From Gammaproteobacteria bacterium (GTDB lineage Bacteria > Pseudomonadota > Gammaproteobacteria > Steroidobacterales > Steroidobacteraceae): a stretch of DNA of 16,693 nt. Both the position numbers and the translations under genes were made by a program. The notes under the pieces were generated by a model. It saw nothing but the letters and a program-made list of their open reading frames with translations. It made no database searches and was not told the origin of the DNA. The DNA is taken from contig VBNY01000175.1 of the NCBI GenBank assembly GCA_005877705.1, forward strand, positions 1-16,693, given 5' to 3'. Shown here one piece after another: positions 7,756-16,298 of this stretch (position 1 is the stretch's first letter; each line of letters starts with the position of its first letter).

Positions 7756-8580
7756 TCACATACTCTCCGGCGCGGAGACGCCGAGCAGCATGAGGCCATT
7801 GCGAATCACCTGCTGCACGCCCAGCACCAACGCGAGCCGCGCATTGCGCAGCTGCGGCTCGCTCACGATGAACTGCTCGGCGTTGTAGTACGTGTGGAAG
7901 GCATTCGCAAGCTCGCGCAGATAGTGCACGAGCGCGTGCGGCGCGCGGTTGACGGCTGCCTGCTCCAGCACTTCCGGAAAGCGCGCCAGGCTGTTGAGCA
8001 CGGCTTGCTCGTGCGCGCCACCGAGCAGCGTGGCGCTTGCCAGCCCATCCCCGCGATCGAAGCTCAGCCCCCGGGCCGCGAGCTGCTTCATGACACTCGC
8101 AACGCGAGCATGCGCGTACTGGATGTAGTACACCGGGTTCTCGTTCGTGCGCGACTTGGCGAGCTCGAGGTCGAAGTCGAGAGGCTGGTCGTGGCTGCGC
8201 ATCAGGTAGAAGAAGCGGCAGGCGTCGTTGCCGACCTCCTCGCGCAGCTGGCGCAGCGTCACGAACTGCGCCTCGCGCTTGCCCATGGGGATCTTCTCGC
8301 CGCCGCGGAACAGACTCACGAACTGGATCAGATTCACCTCCAGGCACTCGCCCGGCTCGCCCATCGCAACCATTCCGGCGCGTACGCGCGCGATGTAGCC
8401 GTGATGATCGGCGCCCAATACGTCGATCAGGCGCTCGAAGCCCCGTTCGCGCTTCTCCAGGTGATAGGCGATATCGGAAGCAAAGTAGGTCTTCTGGCCG
8501 TTCTCGCGCACCACCACGCGGTCCTTCTCGTCTCCGAAGTCGGATGCCCGGAACCAGACGGCGCCATCCTGCCGATAGAG
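7756..8580 (-). pseudogene. argS: argS C-terminal fragment
   Basis: About 274 residues in one frame from the junction at 8581 to the TGA at 7756-7758. It begins LYRQDGAVWF and contains VVVRENGQKTYFASDIAYH, VLGADHHGYI, the KMSKS-like PMGKREAQFVTL and the anticodon-binding domain with NPVYYIQYAHARV. Its first in-frame GTG start candidate is at 8517. On its own it lacks the HIGH motif and half the active site, so it should be inactive. Confidence 0.75.
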
Positions 8581-8582
8581 CG

Positions 8583-9313
8583 GTCAAAGACGACGCCGAA
8601 CTGCTCGAGGTCGTCGCGAATGTCCACCAGCATCTCCTGCAGCGAAAGCTCCAGGACCTCCCGGAAACCATCGGCGCCGATCAGCTGACGCGCGCGCTCG
8701 ATCAGCGCGTCGATGTACGCTTCCTTGTCCCCCAGGGGGGCATCGGCTGGTAGATTCGCGAGCACGCCGGACGTCGGACGCCGCAGTTTTTCGACGACCC
8801 TGCTGTGGAGTTTGCGCGCCAGGGGATGGACGTAATCACCCCGGTAGCCGTTTGCCGGGAAGGGCAGCTCCTCCCCGCACAGCTCCAGATACCGCAGCCA
8901 CACGCTTACGGCGAGGATGTCCATCTGCCGCCCGGCGTCGTTGATGTAGTACTCGCGAGCGACGTCGAAGCCAACCGCGACGAGAATGTTGGCGAGCGTC
9001 GCCCCGTACGCAGCCTGGCGTCCGTGACCCACGTGCAGCGGACCCGTCGGGTTCGCGGAGACGAACTCCACCAGCACCCGCTGGCCCTGGCCGAGATTGC
9101 TGCGGCCGTAGCGCTCGCCAAGCTCGTGGATGCCGGCGAGCTCGAGCGCGTAAGCTTCCGCGGTCAGAAAGAAGTTGATGAAGCCGGCTCCGGCAACCTC
9201 CGTGCGCGCAACCAGCGGGCTGGCGGGCAGCGCGGCGACGATCGCCTGCGCCAGCTCGCGCGAGTTGCGTTTCGCCGGCTTCGCCAGCCGTAGCGCGACG
9301 TTGGTGGCAAGAG
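8583..9313 (-). pseudogene. argS: argS central fragment with HIGH motif
   Basis: About 243 residues in one frame, running from LATNVALRLAKPAKRN to EQFGVVFDR. It includes the end of the N-terminal additional domain, AGAGFINFFLT, and the catalytic HVGH in ANPTGPLHVGHGRQAAYG, plus REYYINDAGRQ. An in-frame start at 9077 would drop the N-terminal part. Below 8583 this frame runs on as meaningless translation to 8427, overlapping the C-terminal fragment. Confidence 0.75.
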
Positions 9314-9370
9314 GCTGCCCACGAGCTTGCTCAGGGCGGTCAGCAGGAGCTGCTCAAGTTGCTGTTTCAC

Positions 9371-9474
9371 GGGGGCGCGAGGCTCAGGCCTGGAAGGCGC
9401 CGAAGTTTACCCGAAGCCGTCTCCCGGATCGCCGCAGCTTTGTTGCGTCGAGCGGTGTCGCTCACGGCGGCGCG
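9371..9474 (-). promoter_or_regulatory. priA–argS intergenic spacer with a weak -10-like element
   Basis: 104 bp without a gene. On the minus strand TAAACT (9409-9404) could be a -10 box 33 bp before the argS GTG, but I find no good -35. GAGCG (9450-9454) and CGCTC (9459-9463) form a small hairpin just past the priA stop, without a T-run. The gap is wider than the other joins in this gene cluster, which would allow argS its own promoter. Confidence 0.25.
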
Positions 9475-11685
9475 CTAAAACAGCTCGATCGGGTCGACAT
9501 CGAGAGCCCAGCGCACGCGCCGCGCGCTCGGCAGCTCCTCGATCCGGGGGAGCCATGAATCCAGGAACTGGTGCAGGCTCGAGCGATCTGCGCTCTCGAG
9601 AAGCAACTGCGCGTGGTAGCGGCCGGCGCGTTTGGCCATCGCCGCCGGTACCGGACCCAGCAGGCGCACGCTCCGAGAAGCGTCGCGCGCCAGCTTGCGG
9701 GCGTCGGTCAAAAACTCGAGCGCGGCTTCGGCCGTCTTCGCCGAATCACGCACGGCGGCGAGCCGGCTGAACGGCGGCCACGAGGCCTGCGCCCGCTCCG
9801 CGAGCGCCGTGTGCGCAAACCCGTCGTATCCTTCCGCAAGCAGGCTGAGCAGCAGAGGATGGCTGGGGAATTCGGTTTGGATCAATACCTCGCCCGGCCT
9901 GCTCCCGCGCCCCGCGCGCCCCGCCACCTGCACGATCGTCTGTGCTAGCCGCTCGGGCGCGCGAAAATCGCTGCTGAAGAGGCCCTGGTCCGCATTGAGA
10001 ACCACCACCAGCGTTACGTTGGGGAAGTCGTGTCCTTTCGTGACCATCTGAGTGCCCACGAGGATGCGCGCCTGGCCCGAGGACATGCGGCGCACGACTT
10101 CCTCCATATCGCCGCGTCTTCTGACAACGTCGCGATCCAGCCGCGCGAGAGTCACGCCCGGGAAGAGGGCGGTCAGCGTCTCCTCGATGCGCTCAGTTCC
10201 CTGTCCGACCGGTTTCACGGTAAAGCCGCATTGCGGGCAACGCGCTGGCAATGGCGAGTCCGCCCCACAGTGGTGACAACGCAGCCGTCCCGCGGATCGG
10301 TGCACGGTCAGGCGTGCGTCGCAATCGCGGCAGGGAGCGATCCACCCGCACGCCGTGCACAGCAGAGTAGGTGCGTAGCCACGGCGATTCAGGAACACGA
10401 GCACCTGGCCGTCTTCGCGCAGATGCCGCTCGATCGCCTGAATCGCGGGAGTCGAGAGGCCGGAGTGCACGGCGTTCGTGCGCAGATCCACCAAACTCAT
10501 GCGTGGCGGCGCTGCCTGCGCCGCCCGGTGTTGCAGCGTCAGACGCTCGTAACGACCACCGGCCACGTTGTGCAACGTCTCGAGGGCCGGTGTGGCCGAG
10601 CCCAGCAGGACGGGCACGTTGGCACGCCGCGCGCGCACCACGGCCAAGTCCCGTGCCGAATACCGAAAGCCTCCCTCATGTTGTTTGAACGAGGCGTCGT
10701 GCTCTTCGTCGACGATTATGATGCCGAGCTCCGGGACCGGAGCGAACACCGCCGAGCGCGTGCCGAGCACGACGCGCGCATGACCGCTGAAGGCGTCTCG
10801 CCAGGCCAACAGCCGCTCGTGGTCCGTAAGAGCGGAATGCAACACCGCCATGGGCGTGTCGAAACGGTCGCGGAACCTGCCGACGAGCTGCGGTGTGAGG
10901 CCGATCTCGGGCACCAGTACCAGCGCCCGCCGGCCTTGCTCGAGCACTCGCTCGACGAGGCGCAGGTAGACCTCCGTCTTACCGCTGCCGGTGACTCCGT
11001 GGAGCACGAATGCGCCAAAGCGCTGGAGCGACTCGCACACTCGCTCGACCGCCACCGTCTGCTCCTCGCGCAGCTCCAGAGCCGGCGCGCGTATTTCCAA
11101 CGGAGCGGTCGTGTTCGTGACCGGCGTTTCGGTGGAAGCGATCCAGCCGCGTGCCGCCAGCGACCGTGCGGCATCCCGCCAGCCCGCCATCGTTTCGCTC
11201 AACGTGTCGGCGAGGGCACCGTCATGCTCGACGAGGTGAGCAAGCAGCTCGCGTTGCTTCGGCGCTCGCCGCGGGTCTCCTCGGGCGAGTGCTTCCCGCC
11301 CCTGCGCGGTCGCGATCCAGCGTTCTTCGCTGGCGCGCACTTCAGCGCCCAGCCGCAGTGCTTTCGGCAGCGCGGCTGCCAACACCTGTCCGATGGGATG
11401 ATGGTAGTACTCCGCCGCCCAGCGAAGGAGCTCGAGCGCCGATCTGTCAAACACCGGGATCGGGTCCAGAACCTGCAGCACGGCCTTCAGGCGCTCGGCA
11501 GGAACCTCCGAGCAGCGGGCACTTTCCATGACGACGCCGACGAGGCGCTGACGGCCGAACGGCACCCCCACTCTCACTCCCGGCTCGATGGCGAAATCCG
11601 CCGCCAGGGGTGCCGGGGGCAGGTAGTCGAACAGGCGCCCGAGCGGCATGTCGAGCGCGACACGAAGAACCCCGGGGGCCGTCAT
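9475..11685 (-). CDS. priA: Primosomal protein N', replication-restart helicase
   Basis: 736 residues from the ATG at 11685, close to the usual ~730; a TTG six codons upstream is less likely. PriA recognises stalled forks and loads the replicative helicase. The N-terminal DNA-binding domain (LRVALDMPLGRLFDYLPP...GVRVGVPFGRQRLVGVV) comes first. Helicase motifs follow: Walker A GVTGSGKT at about 230-237, DEEH at about 326-329 and the GSATPALET motif. Eight zinc-binding Cys (about 443, 446, 452, 455, 470, 473, 483 and 486) lie between the helicase lobes. MVTKGHDFPNVTLV and VQVAGRAGRG follow in lobe 2. All catalytic motifs look intact and there is no frame break, unlike argS immediately downstream. 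It is transcribed divergently from the sigma-factor operon across 77 bp. Confidence 0.95.
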   Translation of the reverse strand: MTAPGVLRVALDMPLGRLFDYLPPAPLAADFAIEPGVRVGVPFGRQRLVGVVMESARCSEVPAERLKAVLQVLDPIPVFDRSALELLRWAAEYYHHPIGQVLAAALPKALRLGAEVRASEERWIATAQGREALARGDPRRAPKQRELLAHLVEHDGALADTLSETMAGWRDAARSLAARGWIASTETPVTNTTAPLEIRAPALELREEQTVAVERVCESLQRFGAFVLHGVTGSGKTEVYLRLVERVLEQGRRALVLVPEIGLTPQLVGRFRDRFDTPMAVLHSALTDHERLLAWRDAFSGHARVVLGTRSAVFAPVPELGIIIVDEEHDASFKQHEGGFRYSARDLAVVRARRANVPVLLGSATPALETLHNVAGGRYERLTLQHRAAQAAPPRMSLVDLRTNAVHSGLSTPAIQAIERHLREDGQVLVFLNRRGYAPTLLCTACGWIAPCRDCDARLTVHRSAGRLRCHHCGADSPLPARCPQCGFTVKPVGQGTERIEETLTALFPGVTLARLDRDVVRRRGDMEEVVRRMSSGQARILVGTQMVTKGHDFPNVTLVVVLNADQGLFSSDFRAPERLAQTIVQVAGRAGRGSRPGEVLIQTEFPSHPLLLSLLAEGYDGFAHTALAERAQASWPPFSRLAAVRDSAKTAEAALEFLTDARKLARDASRSVRLLGPVPAAMAKRAGRYHAQLLLESADRSSLHQFLDSWLPRIEELPSARRVRWALDVDPIELF

Positions 11686-11762
11686 GATCTGAGCTGAAAT
11701 CAATGAGTTGTGCTGATCTTCAGGCGGTCAACCGGGGTGGACGCACGCGCGTTATACCAGTC
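11686..11762. promoter_or_regulatory. Divergent promoter region between priA and the sigma-factor operon
   Basis: 77 bp between two divergent starts must hold promoters for both directions. On the minus strand TATAAC (11756-11751) is close to a -10 consensus about 65 bp before the priA ATG, and TTGACC further in resembles a -35. On the plus strand nothing clearly matches a housekeeping promoter, and no ribosome site precedes the sigma-factor ATG. ECF operons often use their own sigma, whose consensus I cannot recognise here. Confidence 0.35.
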
Positions 11763-12389
11763 ATGTCCGAGTTTGCTACGCTCGCCTCGCCTTATAGCAT
11801 GCCGGTGGCACCGCACGGCGACGTGGACCTGTCGGATTCGTCTGCCAACGCTCGCGCGCGCACGCTGAACCAGTTTCTGGCCGGCGTCGAGCTCAAGGCA
11901 TTCAAGATCGCACTGGCGGCGCTGCGGCATCAGGACGACGCGCTCGATGCGGTGCAGGACGCGATGCTGCAGCTCGCTCGCGCCTATGCGGACCGGCCCG
12001 CCGAGGAGTGGAAGCCGCTCTTCTATCGCATTCTCGAGAACCGCATCCGCGACATGCAGCGCCGGCGCACGGTGCGCGCGCGCGTGATGGCCTGGCTGCC
12101 GTTCCGTGGGGACGATGAGGACGAGGAGCCGGATCCGATCGCACAGGCGCCGAGCCCCGACCCGCCGCCGGTGCGCAAATTGGAGATCGAGGAGGCGATG
12201 CGAGCGCTGGAGAAGGCACTGGCGCAGTTGCCGCGGCGGCAGCAGCAGGTATTTCTGCTGCGTACCCTCGAGGGACTCGATGTGGCCGAGACGGCACGCG
12301 CGATGGGCTGCTCCGAAGGCAGCGTCAAGACACACTACTTTCGCGCCTTACAGACGTTGCGCGAGCAACTCGGGGAGCTCTACGTATGA
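11763..12389 (+). CDS. ECF-type RNA polymerase sigma factor
   Basis: 208 residues from the ATG at 11763; a start at 11703 would add 20 residues unlike the family. Region 2 spans about residues 35-105 (FLAGVELKAFKIALAAL, DDALDAVQDAMLQLARAY, WKPLFYRILENRIRDMQRR). An acidic and proline-rich linker (DDEDEEPDPIAQAPSPDPPP) follows. Region 4 is at about 140-200 (ALAQLPRRQQQVFLLRTLEGLDVAETARAMGCSEGSVKTHYFRALQTLRE), a normal DNA-binding helix-turn-helix. There is no region 1 or 3, as expected for this class. The stop overlaps the next gene (ATGA), and the downstream genes encode a membrane protein and two exported proteins. The arrangement matches a sigma–DUF3619–DUF3106 cluster known mainly from betaproteobacteria. 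The signal and target genes are unknown. Confidence 0.88.
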   Translation: MSEFATLASPYSMPVAPHGDVDLSDSSANARARTLNQFLAGVELKAFKIALAALRHQDDALDAVQDAMLQLARAYADRPAEEWKPLFYRILENRIRDMQRRRTVRARVMAWLPFRGDDEDEEPDPIAQAPSPDPPPVRKLEIEEAMRALEKALAQLPRRQQQVFLLRTLEGLDVAETARAMGCSEGSVKTHYFRALQTLREQLGELYV

Positions 12390-12784
12390 GCCCGAACACG
12401 GAACCATCAATGGATTTCGAGCGACGCGCGCGCGCGGTGCTCGAGGAGGATGTGCTGCGCATCGACGGTCGCATTCGCTCGCGCCTGAACCAGGCGCGCC
12501 AGGCGGCGGTCGCGGAGGCAGCCAGGCGCCGCCCGGCCTTGTGGCGCAGCTTTGCACTGATGCCGACCGCGGGCGCGGTGGCAGCGGCGCTGCTCCTGAC
12601 AACGGTCCTGTGGCATCGCCAGCCGCAAGGGGAACTGCCCGTGGCCGAGGGTGTGCACTCGACGGTGGAGGATCTCGATCTGCTGGCGGACGGTGAAGGG
12701 CTCGAGCTGATCGAGGGATGGGACGGCTCATTTTACGAGTGGGCGGTGGACCAGCCGGATGTGAGCGGCGAGACGAACGGCTGA
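12386..12784 (+). CDS. Single-span membrane protein, DUF3619-like, candidate anti-sigma factor
   Basis: 132 residues, with a start overlapping the sigma-factor stop (ATGA) and a GGGAG ribosome site upstream; M9 is a possible later start. A basic N-terminal region (about 9-55) has the pattern LEEDVLRIDGRIRSRLNQARQAAVAEA, resembling DUF3619 proteins. One membrane span lies at about 56-76, then an acidic tail with VEDLDLLADGEGLELIEGWDGSFYEWAVDQ. Basic residues before the span predict the N-terminus in the cytoplasm and the acidic tail outside. Position and topology suit an anti-sigma factor, but no recognised anti-sigma domain or zinc motif (HxxxCxxC) is visible, so that role is inference. The stop shares a base with the next start (TGATG). 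Confidence 0.7.
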   Translation: MSPNTEPSMDFERRARAVLEEDVLRIDGRIRSRLNQARQAAVAEAARRRPALWRSFALMPTAGAVAAALLLTTVLWHRQPQGELPVAEGVHSTVEDLDLLADGEGLELIEGWDGSFYEWAVDQPDVSGETNG

Positions 12785-13083
12785 TGTTGAATCGGCGGAC
12801 CCGGCTCGTGCTGGCACTGGCGGCGCTCGCGCTCGGCCTCGAGGCCGGCCGCGCCGACGACTCCAGGAAACCGGGCGACCCGGCGCTCGATGAGGGGCTG
12901 CTCGAGTTTCTCGGCAGCGTGGACCCCTCATCGGATGCGGCACAGTCCGAGGACGGCTCGTGGATCGACTATCTCGCGCGCACGGATATTGGCAAGGTGG
13001 CGAAGCCGGCGGGGGTCGAGGCGAAACCGCCCGCACCCGCGGCCCCGCCGCACGGATCTCGAAAGACGACAGGCGATGAATAG
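12784..13083 (+). CDS. Small acidic exported protein of unknown function
   Basis: 99 residues from the ATG at 12784, coupled to the gene before it by TGATG. The N-terminus MLNRRTRLVLALAALALGLEAGRA is a clear signal peptide with likely cleavage near residue 24. The mature part is acidic (ALDEGLLEFLGSVDPSSDA, SEDGSWIDYLARTD) and ends in a Pro/Ala/Lys tail. I recognise no named domain. A longer frame starting at 12718 is rejected because it runs through the previous gene. The acidic mature protein and the strongly basic repeat protein that follows could pair in the periplasm, which is inference. It overlaps the DUF3106 gene by 8 bp. Confidence 0.7.
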   Translation: MLNRRTRLVLALAALALGLEAGRADDSRKPGDPALDEGLLEFLGSVDPSSDAAQSEDGSWIDYLARTDIGKVAKPAGVEAKPPAPAAPPHGSRKTTGDE

Positions 13084-13594
13084 CAAGTGGCAATCGTTGG
13101 TGCTCGCGCTGCTGCTCGCGGCGGCGGCGCCGGCGTTTGCGCAAGCGCAGCAGGGCGCGCCGCCGAACGCGCCCGCGGGGGTTGGCTGGTCGAGTCTCTC
13201 GCCCGAGCAGCAGAAGCTGCTGTCGCGCTTCGAGGGCCAGTGGAGCAGCCTGCCGCCGGCGCGTCAGCAGGCGCTGGCGCGCGGCAGCGGGCGTTGGCTG
13301 GGAATGTCGCCCGACCAGAAGGAGTTGGCACGACAGCGCTTCCAGAAGTGGCGCGCGCTGCCCCCCGATCAGCGGCGGGTGCTGCGCGAGCGTTGGGAGA
13401 AGTTCAAATCGCTCCCGCCGGACGAGCAGGCGGTCGTGCGGCAGAATTTCCGCAAGTTCCAGCAGCTGCCGCCCGAGCGGCGCAAGGCGCTGCGCGAGCG
13501 CTGGGGCAACGCCACTCCCGCCGAGCGCAAGCAGATGCTGCAGCACATACGCGAGCGGCAGCTGCAGCGCGCGCAGCGGCGGCCGAGGGGCTAA
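13076..13594 (+). CDS. Exported DUF3106 protein with 18-residue repeats
   Basis: 172 residues from the ATG at 13076, with an ACAGG-type ribosome site a few bases upstream and an 8-bp overlap with the previous gene. Signal peptide at about 1-23 (NSKWQSLVLALLLAAAAPAFAQA). The rest is basic and built from repeats beginning LPP or MSP and containing an aromatic residue near position 16, from about residue 41 to 161, which is the DUF3106 pattern. The final residues are Arg/Gln-rich (LQRAQRRPRG). The LSPEQQ/LPPDQ starts resemble the LTxxQ motifs of Spy/CpxP/ZraP periplasmic stress proteins. That similarity is by eye only. As the last gene in a sigma-factor operon, it may be a periplasmic sensor or chaperone. 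Confidence 0.8.
   Translation: MNSKWQSLVLALLLAAAAPAFAQAQQGAPPNAPAGVGWSSLSPEQQKLLSRFEGQWSSLPPARQQALARGSGRWLGMSPDQKELARQRFQKWRALPPDQRRVLRERWEKFKSLPPDEQAVVRQNFRKFQQLPPERRKALRERWGNATPAERKQMLQHIRERQLQRAQRRPRG
13196..13558 (+). repeat. Seven tandem ~18-residue protein repeats
   Basis: Five 18-codon units (13196-13465) are followed by a 15-codon and a 16-codon unit. Units start LSPEQ, LPPAR, MSPDQ, LPPDQ, LPPDE, LPPER and ATPAE. The full units carry W or F near positions 13 and 16. The repeat is seen at protein level; DNA copies have diverged, so it is an old protein repeat rather than a recent DNA duplication. Confidence 0.8.
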
Positions 13595-13609
13595 CCTAAC
13601 CGCCCTCGG
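13583..13609. terminator. Possible terminator hairpin between convergent genes
   Basis: CCGAGGG (13583-13589) is perfectly complementary to CCCTCGG (13603-13609) with a 13-base loop that contains the DUF3106 stop codon. It lies at the convergence of the sigma-factor operon and the pnt operon. There is no T-run, so it could be a weak or Rho-assisted end. The remaining bases to 13658 show nothing else. Confidence 0.3.
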
Positions 13610-13658
13610 GGAAATCAGGGCTCGACTCGACCGGGTGACGCTGAATGCCGTGCTTGAA

Positions 13659-14593
13659 CTATTTGGCGGCGCTGGCCGCCGCGCGCGCCCGTACCGGCAC
13701 CGGCATGTTGCATATGTCGAGGCGACCGGCGGGCACTTTGAACCACTCCTCGTGGCGGTTGCGGCGCGCCTCGACATACGCCGCGAAGCTCGGTGTATCC
13801 GCGCGCAGCACCTCGAGCTCAGTGCGTTGCGCCTCCGGCACGTCCGCCGCTACTCGCACGGACTTGATCGGCACTCGTTGCTCCGGCTGCTCGTAGAAGC
13901 CGAGTGGGCCGGTGCCGCGCGGCAGCGTCGACAACAGCTCCATGCCCTGCACCACGCGGCCGAGCAGCGTCACGTTTCGATCGAGGTGTCTGGGAGCATG
14001 GCCGATGACGACGTACAGCTCGGTGCCGCCGCCGCTGTCGACATCGTTGTCGCGCCCCGCGCCTACCATGCCGTAGCAGTGCACGAGCCAGGCTCTTCCG
14101 AGCTTGGGGTCGACCGCGACCGGGAATTCGTCCGAGAAACCAACCTCCGGCGCATACGTGTCCGGGTCGGGGAGCGGCGTGAACGGCAGGCTTCGCGCGG
14201 CGCGCTCGAATTCCGCTGCCAGCGTGCGCTGGGCGGTGCGGATCGGCCTCTTGCCATCCGGGTCGCCCCATTGCACGACGTAGTTGTCCTGCGCGCGGAT
14301 GATCGAGAGTCCGTCGAAATACCCCTCGCGCGCGAGCGCTTCGACGTTCGCGACGTAGTGTGGCGCGAATCGCGGCGCCAGCTCGATGACGACCCGCCCC
14401 GCGGCAAGCTCCAGATACACGGTGTTGCGTGGATCGAGCGGCCGCCACTCCGCGGGGGTGGACGCCGCCAGCGCCTCCGCCATCGTCAGCGGTTTCTTCG
14501 GCGGTTGCTCCGCGGCTGCTGGCAATGCCGCGTGCAGCGCGGGTGCACTCAGCGCGATGACGGCAGCGATTACCGGTCTCGTGAGTTTTGCTA

Positions 14594-14597
<4 letters not shown>
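13659..14597 (-). CDS. Exported cyclophilin-type peptidyl-prolyl cis-trans isomerase
   Basis: 312 residues from a TTG start that overlaps the pntB stop by 4 bp (TTGA). A longer frame reaching 16004 is only a shadow of pntB and pntAB. Signal peptide at about 1-23 (LTRPVIAAVIALSAPALHA) sends it to the periplasm. The cyclophilin fold runs from about residue 57 (TVYLELAAGRVVIELAPRFAPHYVANVEALAREGYFDGLSIIRAQDNYVVQWGDPDG). R101 and Q109 match catalytic positions of the family, which speeds proline isomerisation in folding proteins. It is longer than simple cyclophilins, with an insertion at about 115-165 and a tail containing SFAAYVEARRNRHEEWFKVPAG and DICNMPVPVR. Such a tail also occurs in related proteins of some alphaproteobacteria. 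Co-translation with the transhydrogenase is unusual. Confidence 0.85.
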
Positions 14598-15981
<1,384 letters not shown>

Positions 15982-15982
<1 letters not shown>

Positions 15983-16293
15983 CAGTGCTTCTCCGGCGCC
16001 GCACCCTTGCGCCGGGCGCCGCTCGACTTGAACATCTCCAGCATGCGTTCCGTCACGACGTAACCGCCGACGGCGTTGCCGGCCGCGAGCAGCACGCCGA
16101 TGAAGCCGATCGTCTTCTCCAGCGGCGTCTGCGCGCCGCCCAGGGCGACCATCGCCCCGACAAGCACGATGCCGTGCACGAAGTTCGATCCGGACATCAG
16201 CGGCGTGTGCAGGATGACCGGCACGCGCGAGATGACCTCATAGCCGGTGAAGGCGGCGAGCATGAAAATATAGAGCGCAACGATACCGGTCAT
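15982..16293 (-). CDS. pntAB: NAD(P) transhydrogenase subunit alpha, membrane part
   Basis: 103 residues from the ATG at 16293; a longer start would run into the pntAA end. It is the small membrane subunit found when PntA is split in two genes. Three hydrophobic helices are visible: IVALYIFMLAAFTGYEVI, FVHGIVLVGAMVALG and TIGFIGVLLAAGNAVGGYVV, followed by a basic cytoplasmic tail (MFKSSGARRKGAAPEKH). VILHTPLMSGSNFVHG is typical of the subunit. It lies 5 bp after pntAA and overlaps pntB by one base, so the three are co-transcribed and form one complex. Confidence 0.92.
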
Positions 16294-16298
16294 GTGGT

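Larger units (their letters stand above)
7756..9370 (-). pseudogene. argS: Arginyl-tRNA synthetase gene broken in two places
   Basis: The enzyme charges tRNA-Arg with arginine and is essential. Three collinear pieces in three frames make up the gene. A GTG start at 9370 gives MKQQLEQLLLTALSKLVGS. Frame changes near 9312, and LATNVALRLAKPAKRNSREL continues down to about 8582. It changes again near 8581, and LYRQDGAVWFRASDFGDEKD continues to the stop at 7756 (ending LLGVSAPESM, a normal ArgS end). The class I signature is HVGH in ANPTGPLHVGHG. The KMSKS-like loop reads PMGKREAQFVTL. At both junctions conserved residues are missing: the segment usually ending in HGDF before ATNVAL, and the W.SE..L block after VVFDR. 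Summed pieces give about 536 residues against the usual 560-590. An essential gene with two lesions suggests either assembly error or a second argS elsewhere. Confidence 0.85.

Noticed and set aside
7739..7799. Longer start for the SPOR protein
   Set aside because: It would run into the 3' end of argS and add a Cys/Arg-rich stretch; the ATG at 7739 gives a normal short cytoplasmic tail.
7738..8688. 316-codon open frame opposite argS
   Set aside because: Antisense shadow; the opposite strand carries clear ArgS motifs.
10030..11697. Long open frame (555 codons) opposite priA
   Set aside because: Its translation is Arg/His/Gln-rich low-complexity sequence typical of the antisense of GC-rich genes; priA on the other strand has all its motifs.
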